From Pseudomonas sp. ATCC 13867 (GTDB lineage Bacteria > Pseudomonadota > Gammaproteobacteria > Pseudomonadales > Pseudomonadaceae), in NCBI RefSeq assembly GCF_000349845.1, contig NC_020829.1, positions 5,091,001 to 5,155,000 of the forward strand: a stretch of 64,000 bases of DNA, written 5' to 3'. Positions within the stretch are counted from its first letter, which is position 1, and every line of letters begins with the position of its first letter. Under the pieces are notes generated by a model. The model worked only from the letters and a program-made list of their open reading frames with translations, was not told the origin of the DNA and did no database searches. The translations under genes were made by a program, and so were the position numbers. Below are positions 41,206 to 50,975 of this stretch, one piece after another.

Positions 41206-42618
41206 TCAGGTGCGGGCCGGCAGGATCAGCCGGTCCGGTACTGCCCGCGTGACGCGGCGGGCGACCAGGTAATAGAGAACGGCCGGAACCACGAGGCCGA
41301 TGATCCAGGAAATATCCACGCCACCCAGGGCGTCCACCAGCGGGCCGGTGAAGAACTTGGTGGAGATGAAGGGCAGCTGCACCAACACGCCGATCACGTA
41401 GACGCTGATGCCGGGGATGTTCCAGCGGCCATAGCGGCCATCGGGATCGGCCAGCGCCGGCACGTCGTAGTGCTCGCGGGTGATGCAGTAGTAATCGACC
41501 AGGTTGACCGCACTCCACGGGGTGAAGAAGGCCAGCAGGAAGAGGATGAAGGACTTGAACGCGCCGAGGAACGAATGCTGGCCGAGCAGCGCGATCAGGG
41601 TCGCGGCGCCGACAATGACAAGCACGAAGAGCAGCCGCTGCACGCGGCTCACTTCCAGGTGGCCACGGAAGCCGCTGATCACCGTGGCGATGCACATGAA
41701 GCTGCCGTAGGAGTTCAGCGTCGAGATGGTGATCTTGCCGAAGGCGATGCTGAAGTAGAGCAGCGCGGCGACGGCGCCGCTGCCGCTCAGGCCGACGATG
41801 TAGGCCACTTCATGGCCGGCGAACTGGCCGTTGGCGCCGGCCGCGGCGAACACGCCGAAGATCATCGCCACCTGCGCGCCGATCACCGAACCTGCGCCCA
41901 CGGCGAGGAAGGTCTTCACCGAGGAAGTCTTGCTCGGCAGGTAGCGCGAGTAGTCGGCGACATAGGGGCCGAAGGCGATCTGCCAGGAGGCGGCCAGGGA
42001 CACCGCGAGCAGGAAGCTGCTCCAGCTGAAGTGGCGAATCTGCAGCAGCGCGCTGACGTCGGTCTGGCTCATCAGACGGCTGAACAGGTAGATGAAGGCG
42101 ATCACCCCGATGACGCTGGCGATGCGGCCGATCACGTGGATCACCCGGTAGCCGAGCACGGTCACCAGCACGATGACGCTGGCGAACATCAGGATGCCGA
42201 CGCTGTCGCTGACGCCGAACAGCTGGCCCAGGGCCTGGCCGGACAGCACGGTGCCGGTGGCGGTGAAGCCCAGGTACATCAGGCACACCAGCACGATCGG
42301 GATGGCCGCGCCGTAGACGCCGAACTGCACGCGGCTGGAGATCATCTGCGGCAGGCCGAGCTTCGGCCCCTGCGCGGCGTGCAGCGCCATCACGCCACCG
42401 CCCAGCAACTGGCCGATCAGCAGGCCGATCAGCGACCAGAACACGTCGCCGCCCAGCACCACGGCCAGGGCGCCGGTGACGATGGCGGTGATCTGCAGGT
42501 TGGCACCCAGCCACAGGGTGAACTGGCTGTAGAGCTTGCCGTGGCGCTCGGCCTCGGGGATGTAGTCGATCGAACGCACTTCGATCAGGGGTTTGGAGCT
42601 GTCACTGGCCTGGGACAT
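41206..42618 (-). CDS. NCS1-family permease, probable urocanate transporter
   Basis: 470 residues with about twelve membrane helices. NCS1 (purine-cytosine permease) features: N-terminal IEVRSIDYIPEAERHGKLYSQFTLW, GANLQITAI, ASWQIAFGPYVADYSRYLP, and C-terminal FFTPWSAVNLVDYYCITREHYD. The same type of gene follows hutU in other Pseudomonas (PA5099), where a hut-linked transporter for urocanate has been described. The substrate is inferred from context; histidine, cytosine or hydantoin cannot be excluded. Lies 115 bp downstream of hutU. Confidence 0.8.
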   Translation of the reverse strand: MSQASDSSKPLIEVRSIDYIPEAERHGKLYSQFTLWLGANLQITAIVTGALAVVLGGDVFWSLIGLLIGQLLGGGVMALHAAQGPKLGLPQMISSRVQFGVYGAAIPIVLVCLMYLGFTATGTVLSGQALGQLFGVSDSVGILMFASVIVLVTVLGYRVIHVIGRIASVIGVIAFIYLFSRLMSQTDVSALLQIRHFSWSSFLLAVSLAASWQIAFGPYVADYSRYLPSKTSSVKTFLAVGAGSVIGAQVAMIFGVFAAAGANGQFAGHEVAYIVGLSGSGAVAALLYFSIAFGKITISTLNSYGSFMCIATVISGFRGHLEVSRVQRLLFVLVIVGAATLIALLGQHSFLGAFKSFILFLLAFFTPWSAVNLVDYYCITREHYDVPALADPDGRYGRWNIPGISVYVIGVLVQLPFISTKFFTGPLVDALGGVDISWIIGLVVPAVLYYLVARRVTRAVPDRLILPART

Positions 42619-42733
42619 CGTTATTGTTCTCCCGAAGGGAATTCTTGTCTGTCGATGTACTGCTTTACGGACCGGGCCGCCGCACCACGCCGTGCGGCGG
42701 CCCTCTCCCTGGTCCTGACTGGCGACTGCGAGA

Positions 42734-44401
<1,668 letters not shown>

Positions 44402-44495
44402 GGAAGGCTCCTTCGCTTGCTCGGGTCGGAGGCCGTGGGGGCGGCCTGGCGGTTCGTTCGACGGTGCCGAGGGGTTCGCCACCATCATGTCTATG

Positions 44496-44509
44496 CTTGT
44501 ATGTACAAG
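44496..44509. promoter_or_regulatory. HutC operator at hutU
   Basis: CTTGTATGTACAAG, the form known for Pseudomonas HutC sites, centred at 44502.5. The sigma-54 promoter beside it predicts the hutU transcript start near 44503, so repressor would cover the start point. Urocanate is the known inducer of HutC. Confidence 0.88.
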
Positions 44510-44512
44510 TAT

Positions 44513-44530
44513 AAGCAAAGGAGAGGCCAA
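44513..44530 (-). promoter_or_regulatory. Sigma-54 promoter of hutU
   Basis: Minus strand TTGGCCTCTCCTTTGCTT: TTGG (-24) and TTGC (-12) with the required 10 bases between GG and GC. Predicted start near 44503. Fits the known CbrB/NtrC-dependent control of hutU in Pseudomonas. Confidence 0.8.
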
Positions 44531-44569
44531 CCCGGTCCAGGGACTTCTGGAGAGCTTCGAGTATTTTAA

Positions 44570-44582
44570 TAACCTACTGATT
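44570..44582 (-). promoter_or_regulatory. IHF-like site
   Basis: Minus strand AATCAGTAGGTTA matches WATCAANNNNTTR with one mismatch, in the AT-rich segment between the hutU promoter and the upstream palindrome. IHF bending is common at sigma-54 promoters. Confidence 0.45.
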
Positions 44583-44692
44583 TATATGAATTTAATTTGA
44601 ATGAAGCACACGATTGAGCAGCGCACAGCCATTACCTGCCTTCAGAGTCATGCCCCAGAAACGGGCTGCCCTGCACCTTTTCGTAGCATTCG

Positions 44693-44709
44693 GTAACACC
44701 GCTCGTTAC
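44693..44709. promoter_or_regulatory. Palindrome GTAAC-N7-GTTAC, candidate enhancer site
   Basis: Inverted repeat GTAAC ACCGCTC GTTAC, about 190 bp upstream of the hutU start and 360 bp from the hutH start. Position suits an activator such as CbrB or NtrC, but I cannot match it securely to either consensus. Confidence 0.4.
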
Positions 44710-45043
44710 GAAGGAACGCAGGTTGTATAGACAAGCACTGGAAAGCGAAGGAAGTCCGCGCAATGGGGTTCGCCAGCGGACCCGCACCTCCCAGGCAGTT
44801 CGTTTCAGGGCAGTAGGGGCCAGCCCATCACGATGATGCGGGGTCAGATTCACCGGCAACCCAATGAAGGGTAGCGATGGCGGAATCGCCTCGAACCCCG
44901 TCGCCGCCTTCAGCACCCAGCCAACCGCGGACTCGCGACAGTTCGCGAGCATCGGCCTGGCAATGCCACCGGCGGTGACATTCACTTGCCTGGAGAGCGC
45001 CCGCACCCTGCACCAACCAACACCAACGCAGGCCCGGAACGCA

Positions 45044-45059
45044 TGGCACGGCGATTGCT
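45044..45059 (+). promoter_or_regulatory. Sigma-54 promoter of hutH
   Basis: TGGCACGGCGATTGCT matches the sigma-54 consensus TGGCACG-N4-TTGCW at every fixed position. Predicted start near 45070, about 48 nt before the hutH ATG. Confidence 0.9.
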
Positions 45060-45062
45060 ATA

Positions 45063-45076
45063 CCTGTATATACAGG
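45063..45076. promoter_or_regulatory. HutC operator at hutH
   Basis: Perfect palindrome CCTGTATATACAGG centred at 45069.5, that is, on the predicted hutH transcript start, mirroring the hutU arrangement. Confidence 0.85.
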
Positions 45077-45117
45077 ATACGACCACAGTAACACTTCACC
45101 GACTCCAGGAAGCTGAC

Positions 45118-46647
45118 ATGTCCGACACCCTGCTCCTGACGCCCGGCCAGTTCGACCTCGACCAGCTGCGCGCCATCCATCAGCACCAGCCCACCCTGCA
45201 GCTTGCCGACGAGTGCCGCGAGACCATCCTGCGCAGCGCGCAGACGGTCAGCCAGATCATCGCCGACCAGCGCACCGTCTACGGTATCAACACCGGCTTC
45301 GGCCTGCTGGCGCGCACCTCCATCGCCGAAGACCAGCTCGCCACCCTGCAGCGCAACCTGATCCTCTCCCACTGCACCGGTACCGGCCCGCTGCTGGACG
45401 ACGCCAGCGTGGCGCTGATCATGGCGCTGAAGATCGGCTCCCTGGCGCGCGGCTTCTCCGGCGTCGGCATGCCGGTGATCGAGACGCTGCTCAAGCTCTA
45501 CCAGGCGCGGGTCTATCCGTGCATTCCGTCGCAGGGCTCGGTGGGTGCTTCGGGCGACCTCGCGCCGCTGGCGCACCTGTCCTCGACCCTGCTGGGCGTT
45601 GGCCAGGTACGCCATGAAGGGCGCATCCTCGAAGCCACCGAAGGCCTCGCCATCGCCGGCGCCGAACCGCTGGTACTGGGGCCCAAGGAAGGCCTGGCGC
45701 TGATCAACGGCACCCAGGTGTCCACCGCGCTGGCCCTGCGCGGGTTGTTCGCGGCGGAGAAGCTGTTCATCTCGGCGGTGGTCGCCGGCAGCCTGACGGT
45801 GGAAGCGCTGAAGGGCTCGTTCGTACCCTTCGATGCGCGCATCCAGGCAGTGCGTGGCCAGCCAGGACAGATCGCGGTCGCCGCGCTATACCGCGAACTG
45901 CTGCACGACAGCCCGATCAACCAGTCGCACATCGACTGCAAGCGCGTGCAGGACCCGTACTCCCTGCGCTGCCAGCCGCAGGTGATGGGCGCCTGCCTGG
46001 ATCACCTGCGCTTCGCCGCCGGGGTGTTCCTGCGCGAGGCCAACGCCGTCTCCGACAACCCGCTGGTGTTCAGCGCCGATGGCGACGTGCTCTCCGGCGG
46101 CAACTTCCATGCGGAACCCGTAGCGATGGCCTCCGACGTGCTGGCCCTGGTGATCGCGGAGATCGGCGCGCTGTCCGAACGGCGCATCGCCCAGTTGGTG
46201 GACCCGGCCATGTCCGGCCTGCCGGCCTTCCTGGTCAAGGAAGGCGGACTGAACTCCGGCTTCATGATCGCCCAGGTCACCTCGGCGGCCCTGGCCTCGG
46301 AGAACAAGACCCTCGCGCATCCGGCTTCGGTGGACAGCCTGCCGACCTCGGCCAACCAGGAGGACCACGTGTCGATGGCCACCTTCGCCGCCCGCCGTCT
46401 GCTGGACATGGCCGGCAACAGCGCCGGAGTGGTCGCCATCGAACTGCTCGCCGCCGCGCAAGGTGTGGACTTCCACGCGCCGCTGCAAAGCTCGCCGCAG
46501 TTGCAGGAAGTGCGCACGCTGATCCGCAGCCAGGTGCCGCACTATGACCAGGACCGCTACTTCGCCCCGGATATCGCCGCTGCGCGAGCGTGGGTGGAGG
46601 ATGGGGTGATGAGCCGGTGGATCGCTTATTCGCGGTTGTACTCGTAA
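45118..46647 (+). CDS. hutH: Histidine ammonia-lyase
   Basis: 509 residues from the ATG at 45118. MIO triad Ala144-Ser145-Gly146 in [16 protein letters not shown]; other active-site residues Tyr55 (VYGINTGFG), His85 (SHCTGTG), Asn197 (INGTQ), Gln278, Tyr281, Arg284 (QDPYSLR) and the Glu of ANQEDH are all present. It deaminates L-histidine to trans-urocanate, the first hut step. Here it is transcribed alone, divergent from hutU, with its own sigma-54 promoter and HutC operator. It is convergent with hutD across a terminator. Confidence 0.97.
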   Translation: MSDTLLLTPGQFDLDQLRAIHQHQPTLQLADECRETILRSAQTVSQIIADQRTVYGINTGFGLLARTSIAEDQLATLQRNLILSHCTGTGPLLDDASVALIMALKIGSLARGFSGVGMPVIETLLKLYQARVYPCIPSQGSVGASGDLAPLAHLSSTLLGVGQVRHEGRILEATEGLAIAGAEPLVLGPKEGLALINGTQVSTALALRGLFAAEKLFISAVVAGSLTVEALKGSFVPFDARIQAVRGQPGQIAVAALYRELLHDSPINQSHIDCKRVQDPYSLRCQPQVMGACLDHLRFAAGVFLREANAVSDNPLVFSADGDVLSGGNFHAEPVAMASDVLALVIAEIGALSERRIAQLVDPAMSGLPAFLVKEGGLNSGFMIAQVTSAALASENKTLAHPASVDSLPTSANQEDHVSMATFAARRLLDMAGNSAGVVAIELLAAAQGVDFHAPLQSSPQLQEVRTLIRSQVPHYDQDRYFAPDIAAARAWVEDGVMSRWIAYSRLYS

Positions 46648-46655
46648 CCACGACA

Positions 46656-46732
46656 TAGGGCGCATAACGCCTATGGCGTTATCCGCCGCTCGGTGATGAC
46701 GGCGGATAAAGCGTTCCGCTTTATCCGCCCTA
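46656..46732. repeat. Palindromic intergenic repeat with GGCGTTATCCGCC motifs
   Basis: Outer arms TAGGGCG and CGCCCTA enclose stems AACGCC/GGCGTT and GGATAAAGCG/CGCTTTATCC. It lies right after hutH. This GTTATCCGCC-type sequence resembles a repeat often found in Pseudomonas intergenic DNA. Confidence 0.65.
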
Positions 46733-46789
46733 CAGTTGGAGCGCAGCGATTGATGGGTATCGCTTCGCTCCACGCCATCCTGCAAAAGC

Positions 46790-46814
46790 AAAGGGCGCCT
46801 CCCGGCGCCCTTTT
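46790..46814. terminator. Bidirectional terminator between hutH and hutD
   Basis: AAAGGGCGCC (46790-46799) pairs with GGCGCCCTTT (46804-46813) around TCCC, with T or A runs on both sides. It serves the convergent hutH and hutCD units. Confidence 0.88.
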
Positions 46815-46817
46815 GGC

Positions 46818-47408
46818 TCAGCGTGCTTCGAGTTCGATCACGCAGATATCCGCACGCCCCACCACCGTCAGCCGCCACTCCTGCAGCGTGCCGTCGCCCT
46901 CGGCTATCAGCGTGTCATGCAGGCCCAGCACCCCGCCGGCCACACCGTTGAAGCTGGCATGGATACCCTCGCCCGCGCTGAACAGCAGCACGGTCGAAGC
47001 GCTGCTGAAAAAGTGGGCGGAGCCATTCAGCTTCAGCCATTGCAGACGCGCACGGTAGCGAGCCGGTGAATAGATCAGGTTGAAGTCGCGGATCGCGCCG
47101 CCCAGCAGCGTGCAGTCCACCGCGCTGGCGCCATCGAAGGCGAAGGCATCGAGCGCACGCAGGTCGCGGGAGTCGGCGCCATCCACCTTCAGCCGCATGC
47201 CCTCGCCTTCCAGCACGCTGATGACGCGCTGATAGCCGGTGAACGCGGAGAATGGCCCCGGCGCGCCGACGTCGGCGATGGACACGCGCCAGCCGAAGCC
47301 TTCCAGGCCGTCGCCGGCATCGCGGACGATCTCGCGGGTGGTGCCCGCGCCGTTCTTCCAGGGCATCGCCGGGTAGTCGGCGGCGCGCAGCAGCTTCACA
47401 TCGGTCAT
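46818..47408 (-). CDS. hutD: HutD-family protein
   Basis: 196 residues from the ATG at 47408, overlapping the hutC stop by 4 bases. HutD/Ves cupin-like domain: PWKNGAGTTREIV, GFGWRVSIADVGAPGPFSAF, GYQRVISVLEGEGM and GGAIRDFNLIYS. In P. fluorescens HutD is reported to limit over-activation of hut operons; its chemistry is unknown. Cotranscribed with hutC. Confidence 0.93.
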   Translation of the reverse strand: MTDVKLLRAADYPAMPWKNGAGTTREIVRDAGDGLEGFGWRVSIADVGAPGPFSAFTGYQRVISVLEGEGMRLKVDGADSRDLRALDAFAFDGASAVDCTLLGGAIRDFNLIYSPARYRARLQWLKLNGSAHFFSSASTVLLFSAGEGIHASFNGVAGGVLGLHDTLIAEGDGTLQEWRLTVVGRADICVIELEAR

Positions 47409-48172
47409 GAACTGAAACGTCCTTCCAGGCGGTAGCGCGAGCCCGGATAGAGCAGACGCGAGCTGGTCACGGTATTGCGTCCCGACCAGGTCCGCCGGCG
47501 GATCAACAGGCACGGCTCGTGGCGGTCGACGGACAGCAGCTTGCATTCCTCGGGGCTGGGCAGCACCGCTTCGACCACGTGTTCGCCCTCGCTCAGCGGC
47601 GCCACTTGCGTGAGGTAGGCGAACGGCGTCTGCCCGGTGAAATCCTGCTTCATGTAGTCTGGCGCCACGGCGGCGTTGACGTAGCGGTCCTCGATCTGCA
47701 CCGGGATGTCGTTCTCGTAGTGCACGATGATCGAGTGGAAGATGCGTTGCCCCTCGCGCACGTCCAGCGCCAGCGCACGCTCGGCGGTAGCCAGTTCCTC
47801 GACCAGGCTGACCACCACGCAATGATGCTTGTGCCCGCGGGCGGTGATTTCCTCGGCGATGTTCTGCACCTGGAACAGCGCCGACTGGCCCTTGGGCTCG
47901 GCGACGAAGGTGCCCACGCCCTGCATGCGCACCAGCAGGCCGTCGGCGGTCAGCTCGCGCAGCGCGCGGTTGATGGTCATGCGGCTGACGCCCAGCTCGT
48001 CGACCAGCTCCGCCTCGGACGGCACGCGGTGGTGCGGCGGCCAGGTCCCGGACTGGATCTGCTGGATGATCAGTTGCTTGACGCGGGCATACAGCGGCGC
48101 GGGAATTTCCCCCATCTGCGCGGCGAGCGACGAACCCTCGGCGGGCGGGGTAGGCGTGGGCGATGCGGGCAC
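47405..48172 (-). CDS. hutC: Histidine-utilisation repressor HutC (GntR family)
   Basis: 255 residues from a GTG at 48172 with a perfect AAGGAG 6 bases upstream. GntR winged helix (about 20-85: LYARVKQLIIQQIQSGTW, HHRVPSEAELVDELGVSRMTINRALREL, VRMQGVGTFVAEP) and a UTRA ligand domain after about 105. HutC represses hut genes and is released by urocanate. Divergent from hutF; a TGTATATACA operator lies between, so it should repress its own operon too. Confidence 0.95.
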   Translation of the reverse strand: MPASPTPTPPAEGSSLAAQMGEIPAPLYARVKQLIIQQIQSGTWPPHHRVPSEAELVDELGVSRMTINRALRELTADGLLVRMQGVGTFVAEPKGQSALFQVQNIAEEITARGHKHHCVVVSLVEELATAERALALDVREGQRIFHSIIVHYENDIPVQIEDRYVNAAVAPDYMKQDFTGQTPFAYLTQVAPLSEGEHVVEAVLPSPEECKLLSVDRHEPCLLIRRRTWSGRNTVTSSRLLYPGSRYRLEGRFSS

Positions 48173-48304
48173 GGGAAACTCCTTGTCGTGGCGACGATGG
48201 GCGAGGACTGGATCTGCCTCCGGCATGTACCGGATTCGACCGGTGCATACAAGTCCTTCGACGACCGCCGGGTTGCCTTGCAGTTTACGGCCTCGGCAAA
48301 CGTC

Positions 48305-48320
48305 TGTATATGTATATACA
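48305..48320. promoter_or_regulatory. HutC operator between hutC and hutF
   Basis: TGTATATGTATATACA contains the palindrome TGTATATACA (48311-48320), with an overlapping half-site TGTATA on its left. It lies 28 bp before the hutF ATG and about 133 bp from the hutC start. Confidence 0.82.
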
Positions 48321-48348
48321 AATTCGAAGAAGCCTGCGAGGCCCGCGC

Positions 48349-49713
48349 ATGTCCGTCCTGTTCGCCGAATCCGCCCTGCTGCCCTCCGGCTGGGCACGCA
48401 ATGTCCGCTTCGAGATCGATGCCGACGGCCTGTTCACCGCGATCACCCCGGACGCCAGCGCCGAAGGCGCCGAGCGCGTGGCCGGGCCGCTGCTCGCCGG
48501 CATGCCGAACCTGCACTCCCACGCCTTCCAGCGCGCGATGGCAGGCCTGGCGGAAGTCGCCGGCAACCCCAACGACAGCTTCTGGACCTGGCGCGACCTG
48601 ATGTACCGCCTGGTCGGCCGTCTGTCGCCTGAACAGGTCGAGACGATCGCCCGCCAGCTCTATATCGAAATGCTCAAGGCCGGGTACACCGGCGTCGCCG
48701 AATTCCACTACGTGCACCACGACGCCGACGGCACGCCCTACGCCAACCCGGCGGAGCTGGCCCTGCGCGTCAGCCAGGCGGCGCGCGACACCGGCATCGG
48801 CCTGACCCTGCTGCCGGTGCTCTACTCCCACGCCGGCTTCGGCGGCCAGGCGCCGAGCGAAGGCCAGCGCCGCTTCATCAACAGCACCGACAGCTACCTG
48901 AAACTGATCGACGGCCTGCGCGCGCACCTGTCGAACCAGCCGCAGCAGGGGCTGGGTCTGTGCTTCCACTCCCTGCGCGCCGTCACGCCGCAGCAGATCA
49001 CCGAGGTGCTGGGCGCCGATGCCAGCGATTGCCCGGTGCACATCCACATCGCCGAGCAGCAGAAGGAAGTCGACGACTGCCTGGCCTGGAGCGGCCGCCG
49101 TCCGCTGCAGTGGCTGTACGAGAACGTCGCGGTGGACGCGCGCTGGTGCCTGGTTCACGCCACCCACGCCGAGGCCGACGAAGTGACGGCGATGGCGCGC
49201 AGCGGCTCGGTGGCCGGGTTGTGCCTGACCACCGAGGCGAACCTGGGCGACGGCATTTTCCCGGCGGTGGACTACCTCGCCCAGGGCGGTCGCTTCGGCA
49301 TCGGCTCGGACAGCCACGTCTCCCTGAGCGTGGTCGAGGAGCTGCGCTGGCTGGAATACGGCCAGCGCCTGCGCGACCAGCGCCGCAATCGTCTGTATGG
49401 CGCCAACCAGCCGATGGTCGGCCGCACCCTGTTCGACGGCGCCCTCGCCGGCGGCGCCCAGGCCCTCGGGCAGCCCACCGGTGAACTGGCCGTCGGCAAG
49501 CGCGCCGACCTGCTGGTGCTCGATGGCGGCGATCCCTACCTGCAGACCGCCCGTGGCGACGCCATCCTCAATCGCTGGCTGTTCGCCGGCGGTGACCGCC
49601 AGGTACGCGACGTGATGGTCGCCGGCCAGTGGCGCGTGCGTGACGGCAAGCACCCGCTCGAAGAGCAGAGCGCCCGCGAGTTCGCCGATGTGCTGCGCAC
49701 GCTGCTGAACTGA
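48349..49713 (+). CDS. hutF: Formimidoylglutamate deiminase
   Basis: 454 residues from the ATG at 48349. Amidohydrolase with zinc motif MPNLHSHAFQRAMAG, HIHIAEQQKEVDDC, LVHATHAEADEV and GIGSDSHVSLSVVEELRWLEY. It converts N-formimino-glutamate to N-formylglutamate and ammonia, feeding HutG; this is the five-step branch typical of Pseudomonas. Divergent from hutC and followed by an intergenic stretch with a REP pair and terminator. Confidence 0.96.
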   Translation: MSVLFAESALLPSGWARNVRFEIDADGLFTAITPDASAEGAERVAGPLLAGMPNLHSHAFQRAMAGLAEVAGNPNDSFWTWRDLMYRLVGRLSPEQVETIARQLYIEMLKAGYTGVAEFHYVHHDADGTPYANPAELALRVSQAARDTGIGLTLLPVLYSHAGFGGQAPSEGQRRFINSTDSYLKLIDGLRAHLSNQPQQGLGLCFHSLRAVTPQQITEVLGADASDCPVHIHIAEQQKEVDDCLAWSGRRPLQWLYENVAVDARWCLVHATHAEADEVTAMARSGSVAGLCLTTEANLGDGIFPAVDYLAQGGRFGIGSDSHVSLSVVEELRWLEYGQRLRDQRRNRLYGANQPMVGRTLFDGALAGGAQALGQPTGELAVGKRADLLVLDGGDPYLQTARGDAILNRWLFAGGDRQVRDVMVAGQWRVRDGKHPLEEQSAREFADVLRTLLN

Positions 49714-49840
49714 CCGCAAGGGCATACAACCGTTCGCGGTGGTACGCCGTTTCAACTCGCCCGCCGGCGGACCCGGTGCCGAGTTCGGGGGCCAGGGACC
49801 AAGCGCCGAACGTTTACGCCCTACGCTCCTGCAGATGCGG

Positions 49841-49910
49841 TTCGCGAGCAAGCTCGCTCCTACAGGGAAACGTCGTAGCGCTCTTCGTAGGAGCGAGCTT
49901 GCTCGCGAAC
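49841..49910. repeat. REP-type palindromic repeat pair, copy 6 (reverse order)
   Basis: The unit TTCGCGAGCAAGCTCGCTCC plus TAC (49841-49863) is perfectly inverted at 49887-49910. Here the CTCCTAC ends face inward, opposite to copies 1 to 5, so this pair has inverted order. Confidence 0.88.
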
Positions 49911-49958
49911 CGCTCGGCACCGAACCAGTCGCGCCTCGATCCCCCCGCATCGCCCATG

Positions 49959-49984
49959 AAAAAACGCCCCTCGGGGCGTTTTTT
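49959..49984. terminator. Bidirectional terminator
   Basis: AAAAAACGCCCC pairs with GGGGCGTTTTTT around a minimal loop, giving T-runs in both directions. It ends hutF from one side and the small lipoprotein gene from the other. Confidence 0.9.
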
Positions 49985-50039
49985 CAGGGTGCACGGAAGC
50001 AACGGTCGCATCCGACCCTGTCGCCCGTTCCGACTCGCC

Positions 50040-50294
50040 TTACTTCAGGCCCTGGGCGGAGAACAGCAGCACCTTGTCGCCGGCATACTGGATGCTGATG
50101 AAGGCCTTGTCGTCGCCCCAGGTGCAGCTGGACACACCCAGCGCGCCGGAACACTCGGTCGGCTTGCCGAGCAGGCCTTCGACTTCAGCCTTGGTCATGC
50201 CGGTTTTGATCTTGGAATAGTTTTCCTGGTTGATCTTGCTGCAAGCAGCCAGGACGACACAGAACGCGACGAGCGCGAGGCGGCGGAAGGACAT
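50040..50294 (-). CDS. Small DUF3862/SmpA-like lipoprotein
   Basis: 84 residues from the ATG at 50294, which has GGAG 6 bases upstream; the two Met codons before it lack this. Lipoprotein signal with lipobox LAAC, then KIKTGMTKAEVEGLLGKPTECSG, the helix-turn of the BamE/SmpA-like DUF3862 family, and CTWGDDKAFISIQY. Likely an outer-membrane or periplasmic lipoprotein; role unknown. Confidence 0.8.
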   Translation of the reverse strand: MSFRRLALVAFCVVLAACSKINQENYSKIKTGMTKAEVEGLLGKPTECSGALGVSSCTWGDDKAFISIQYAGDKVLLFSAQGLK

Positions 50295-50366
50295 CGACAA
50301 CTCCATTGTGTAGGGGCAGGCCAACAAGCTTGGCACAGGACGGCCGGATCGGCCGCCGTGTTGGAG

Positions 50367-50975
50367 TCAGAAACGTGAGCCGGGTTCCGTGAGGAACTGC
50401 GTTTCTTCGCTGCTGGACGGGCGTCCGAGGATGGCGTTGCGGTGAGGGAAGCGGCCGAAGCGGGCGATCACCGCCTGGTGCTTGCGCGCATAGGCGAGAA
50501 AGCCGGCGAACAGCACCTTCTCGCCGGCGCCGGATTCGGCCTGCAACTCTTCGTACAGGCGCACCGCCTCGTCCTGGCTGGCCAGGTCCTCGGCGTGTTC
50601 CAGTACGATATAGGCGAATACCCGCTCGATGCGCGGCAGCTTGCGGTCGAAGCCGGCTTCCAGCCCCTGGCGCACCAGTCGCTGGGCGCGGGCGTCGCCG
50701 GCGTAGGCGCGCGAGGTATCGCGGAAGATCATGCGCGGCAACTGGTCGAGCAGCAGGATCAGCGCCAGCCAGCTTTGCGGCTCGCGCTCCCACTCCTGCA
50801 AGCCGCCGTCCAGGGCCTGGCGCACCAGGCCGCCGAAACGGTTGTCGGAGTCCACATCCTGACAGACGCTCTTGCCAAACCACAGGGCGTTACGCTGCGC
50901 GGACACCTCGACGGCATCCAGCGCGCTGCCGAACCACCAGTCCAGCAACGCCTGCCAGGGGGCCTCCCGGAGCAT
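50367..50975 (-). CDS. DUF924-family protein
   Basis: 202 residues, all-helical TPR-like DUF924 family: LLDWWFG near the start, LALILLLDQLPRMIFRDTSRAYAGD in the middle and FGRFPHRNAILGRPSSSEE near the end, all family hallmarks. Cytoplasmic, function unknown. Its ATG shares one base with the fbp stop (TGATG), so it is coupled to fbp, as in PAO1 (PA5108-5110 region). Confidence 0.88.
   Translation of the reverse strand: MLREAPWQALLDWWFGSALDAVEVSAQRNALWFGKSVCQDVDSDNRFGGLVRQALDGGLQEWEREPQSWLALILLLDQLPRMIFRDTSRAYAGDARAQRLVRQGLEAGFDRKLPRIERVFAYIVLEHAEDLASQDEAVRLYEELQAESGAGEKVLFAGFLAYARKHQAVIARFGRFPHRNAILGRPSSSEETQFLTEPGSRF

Larger units (their letters stand above)
44402..45117. other. Divergent hutU-hutH control region (716 bp)
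   Basis: No convincing gene. It holds the two sigma-54 promoters and two HutC-like operators, an AT-rich stretch at 44560-44605 with an IHF-like site, and a GTAAC-N7-GTTAC palindrome. A 124-codon minus-strand frame at 44632-45006 lacks a ribosome-binding site and recognisable domain, so I treat it as non-coding. The rest (about 44740-45030) shows nothing I can name. Confidence 0.7.
49714..50039. other. Gene-free stretch after hutF
   Basis: 326 bp holding REP copy 6 (49841-49910) and a bidirectional terminator (49959-49984). The first 125 bp and the AT-poor remainder show no gene or motif I can support. Confidence 0.7.

Noticed and set aside
44632..45006. 124-codon minus-strand frame in the hutU-hutH gap
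   Set aside because: No ribosome-binding site, no domain, and it overlaps the likely regulatory palindrome.
49841..49910. CRISPR-like array
   Set aside because: The repeated GAGCAAGCTCGC units here and elsewhere are single REP pairs, not regularly spaced direct repeats with unique spacers, and no cas gene is present.
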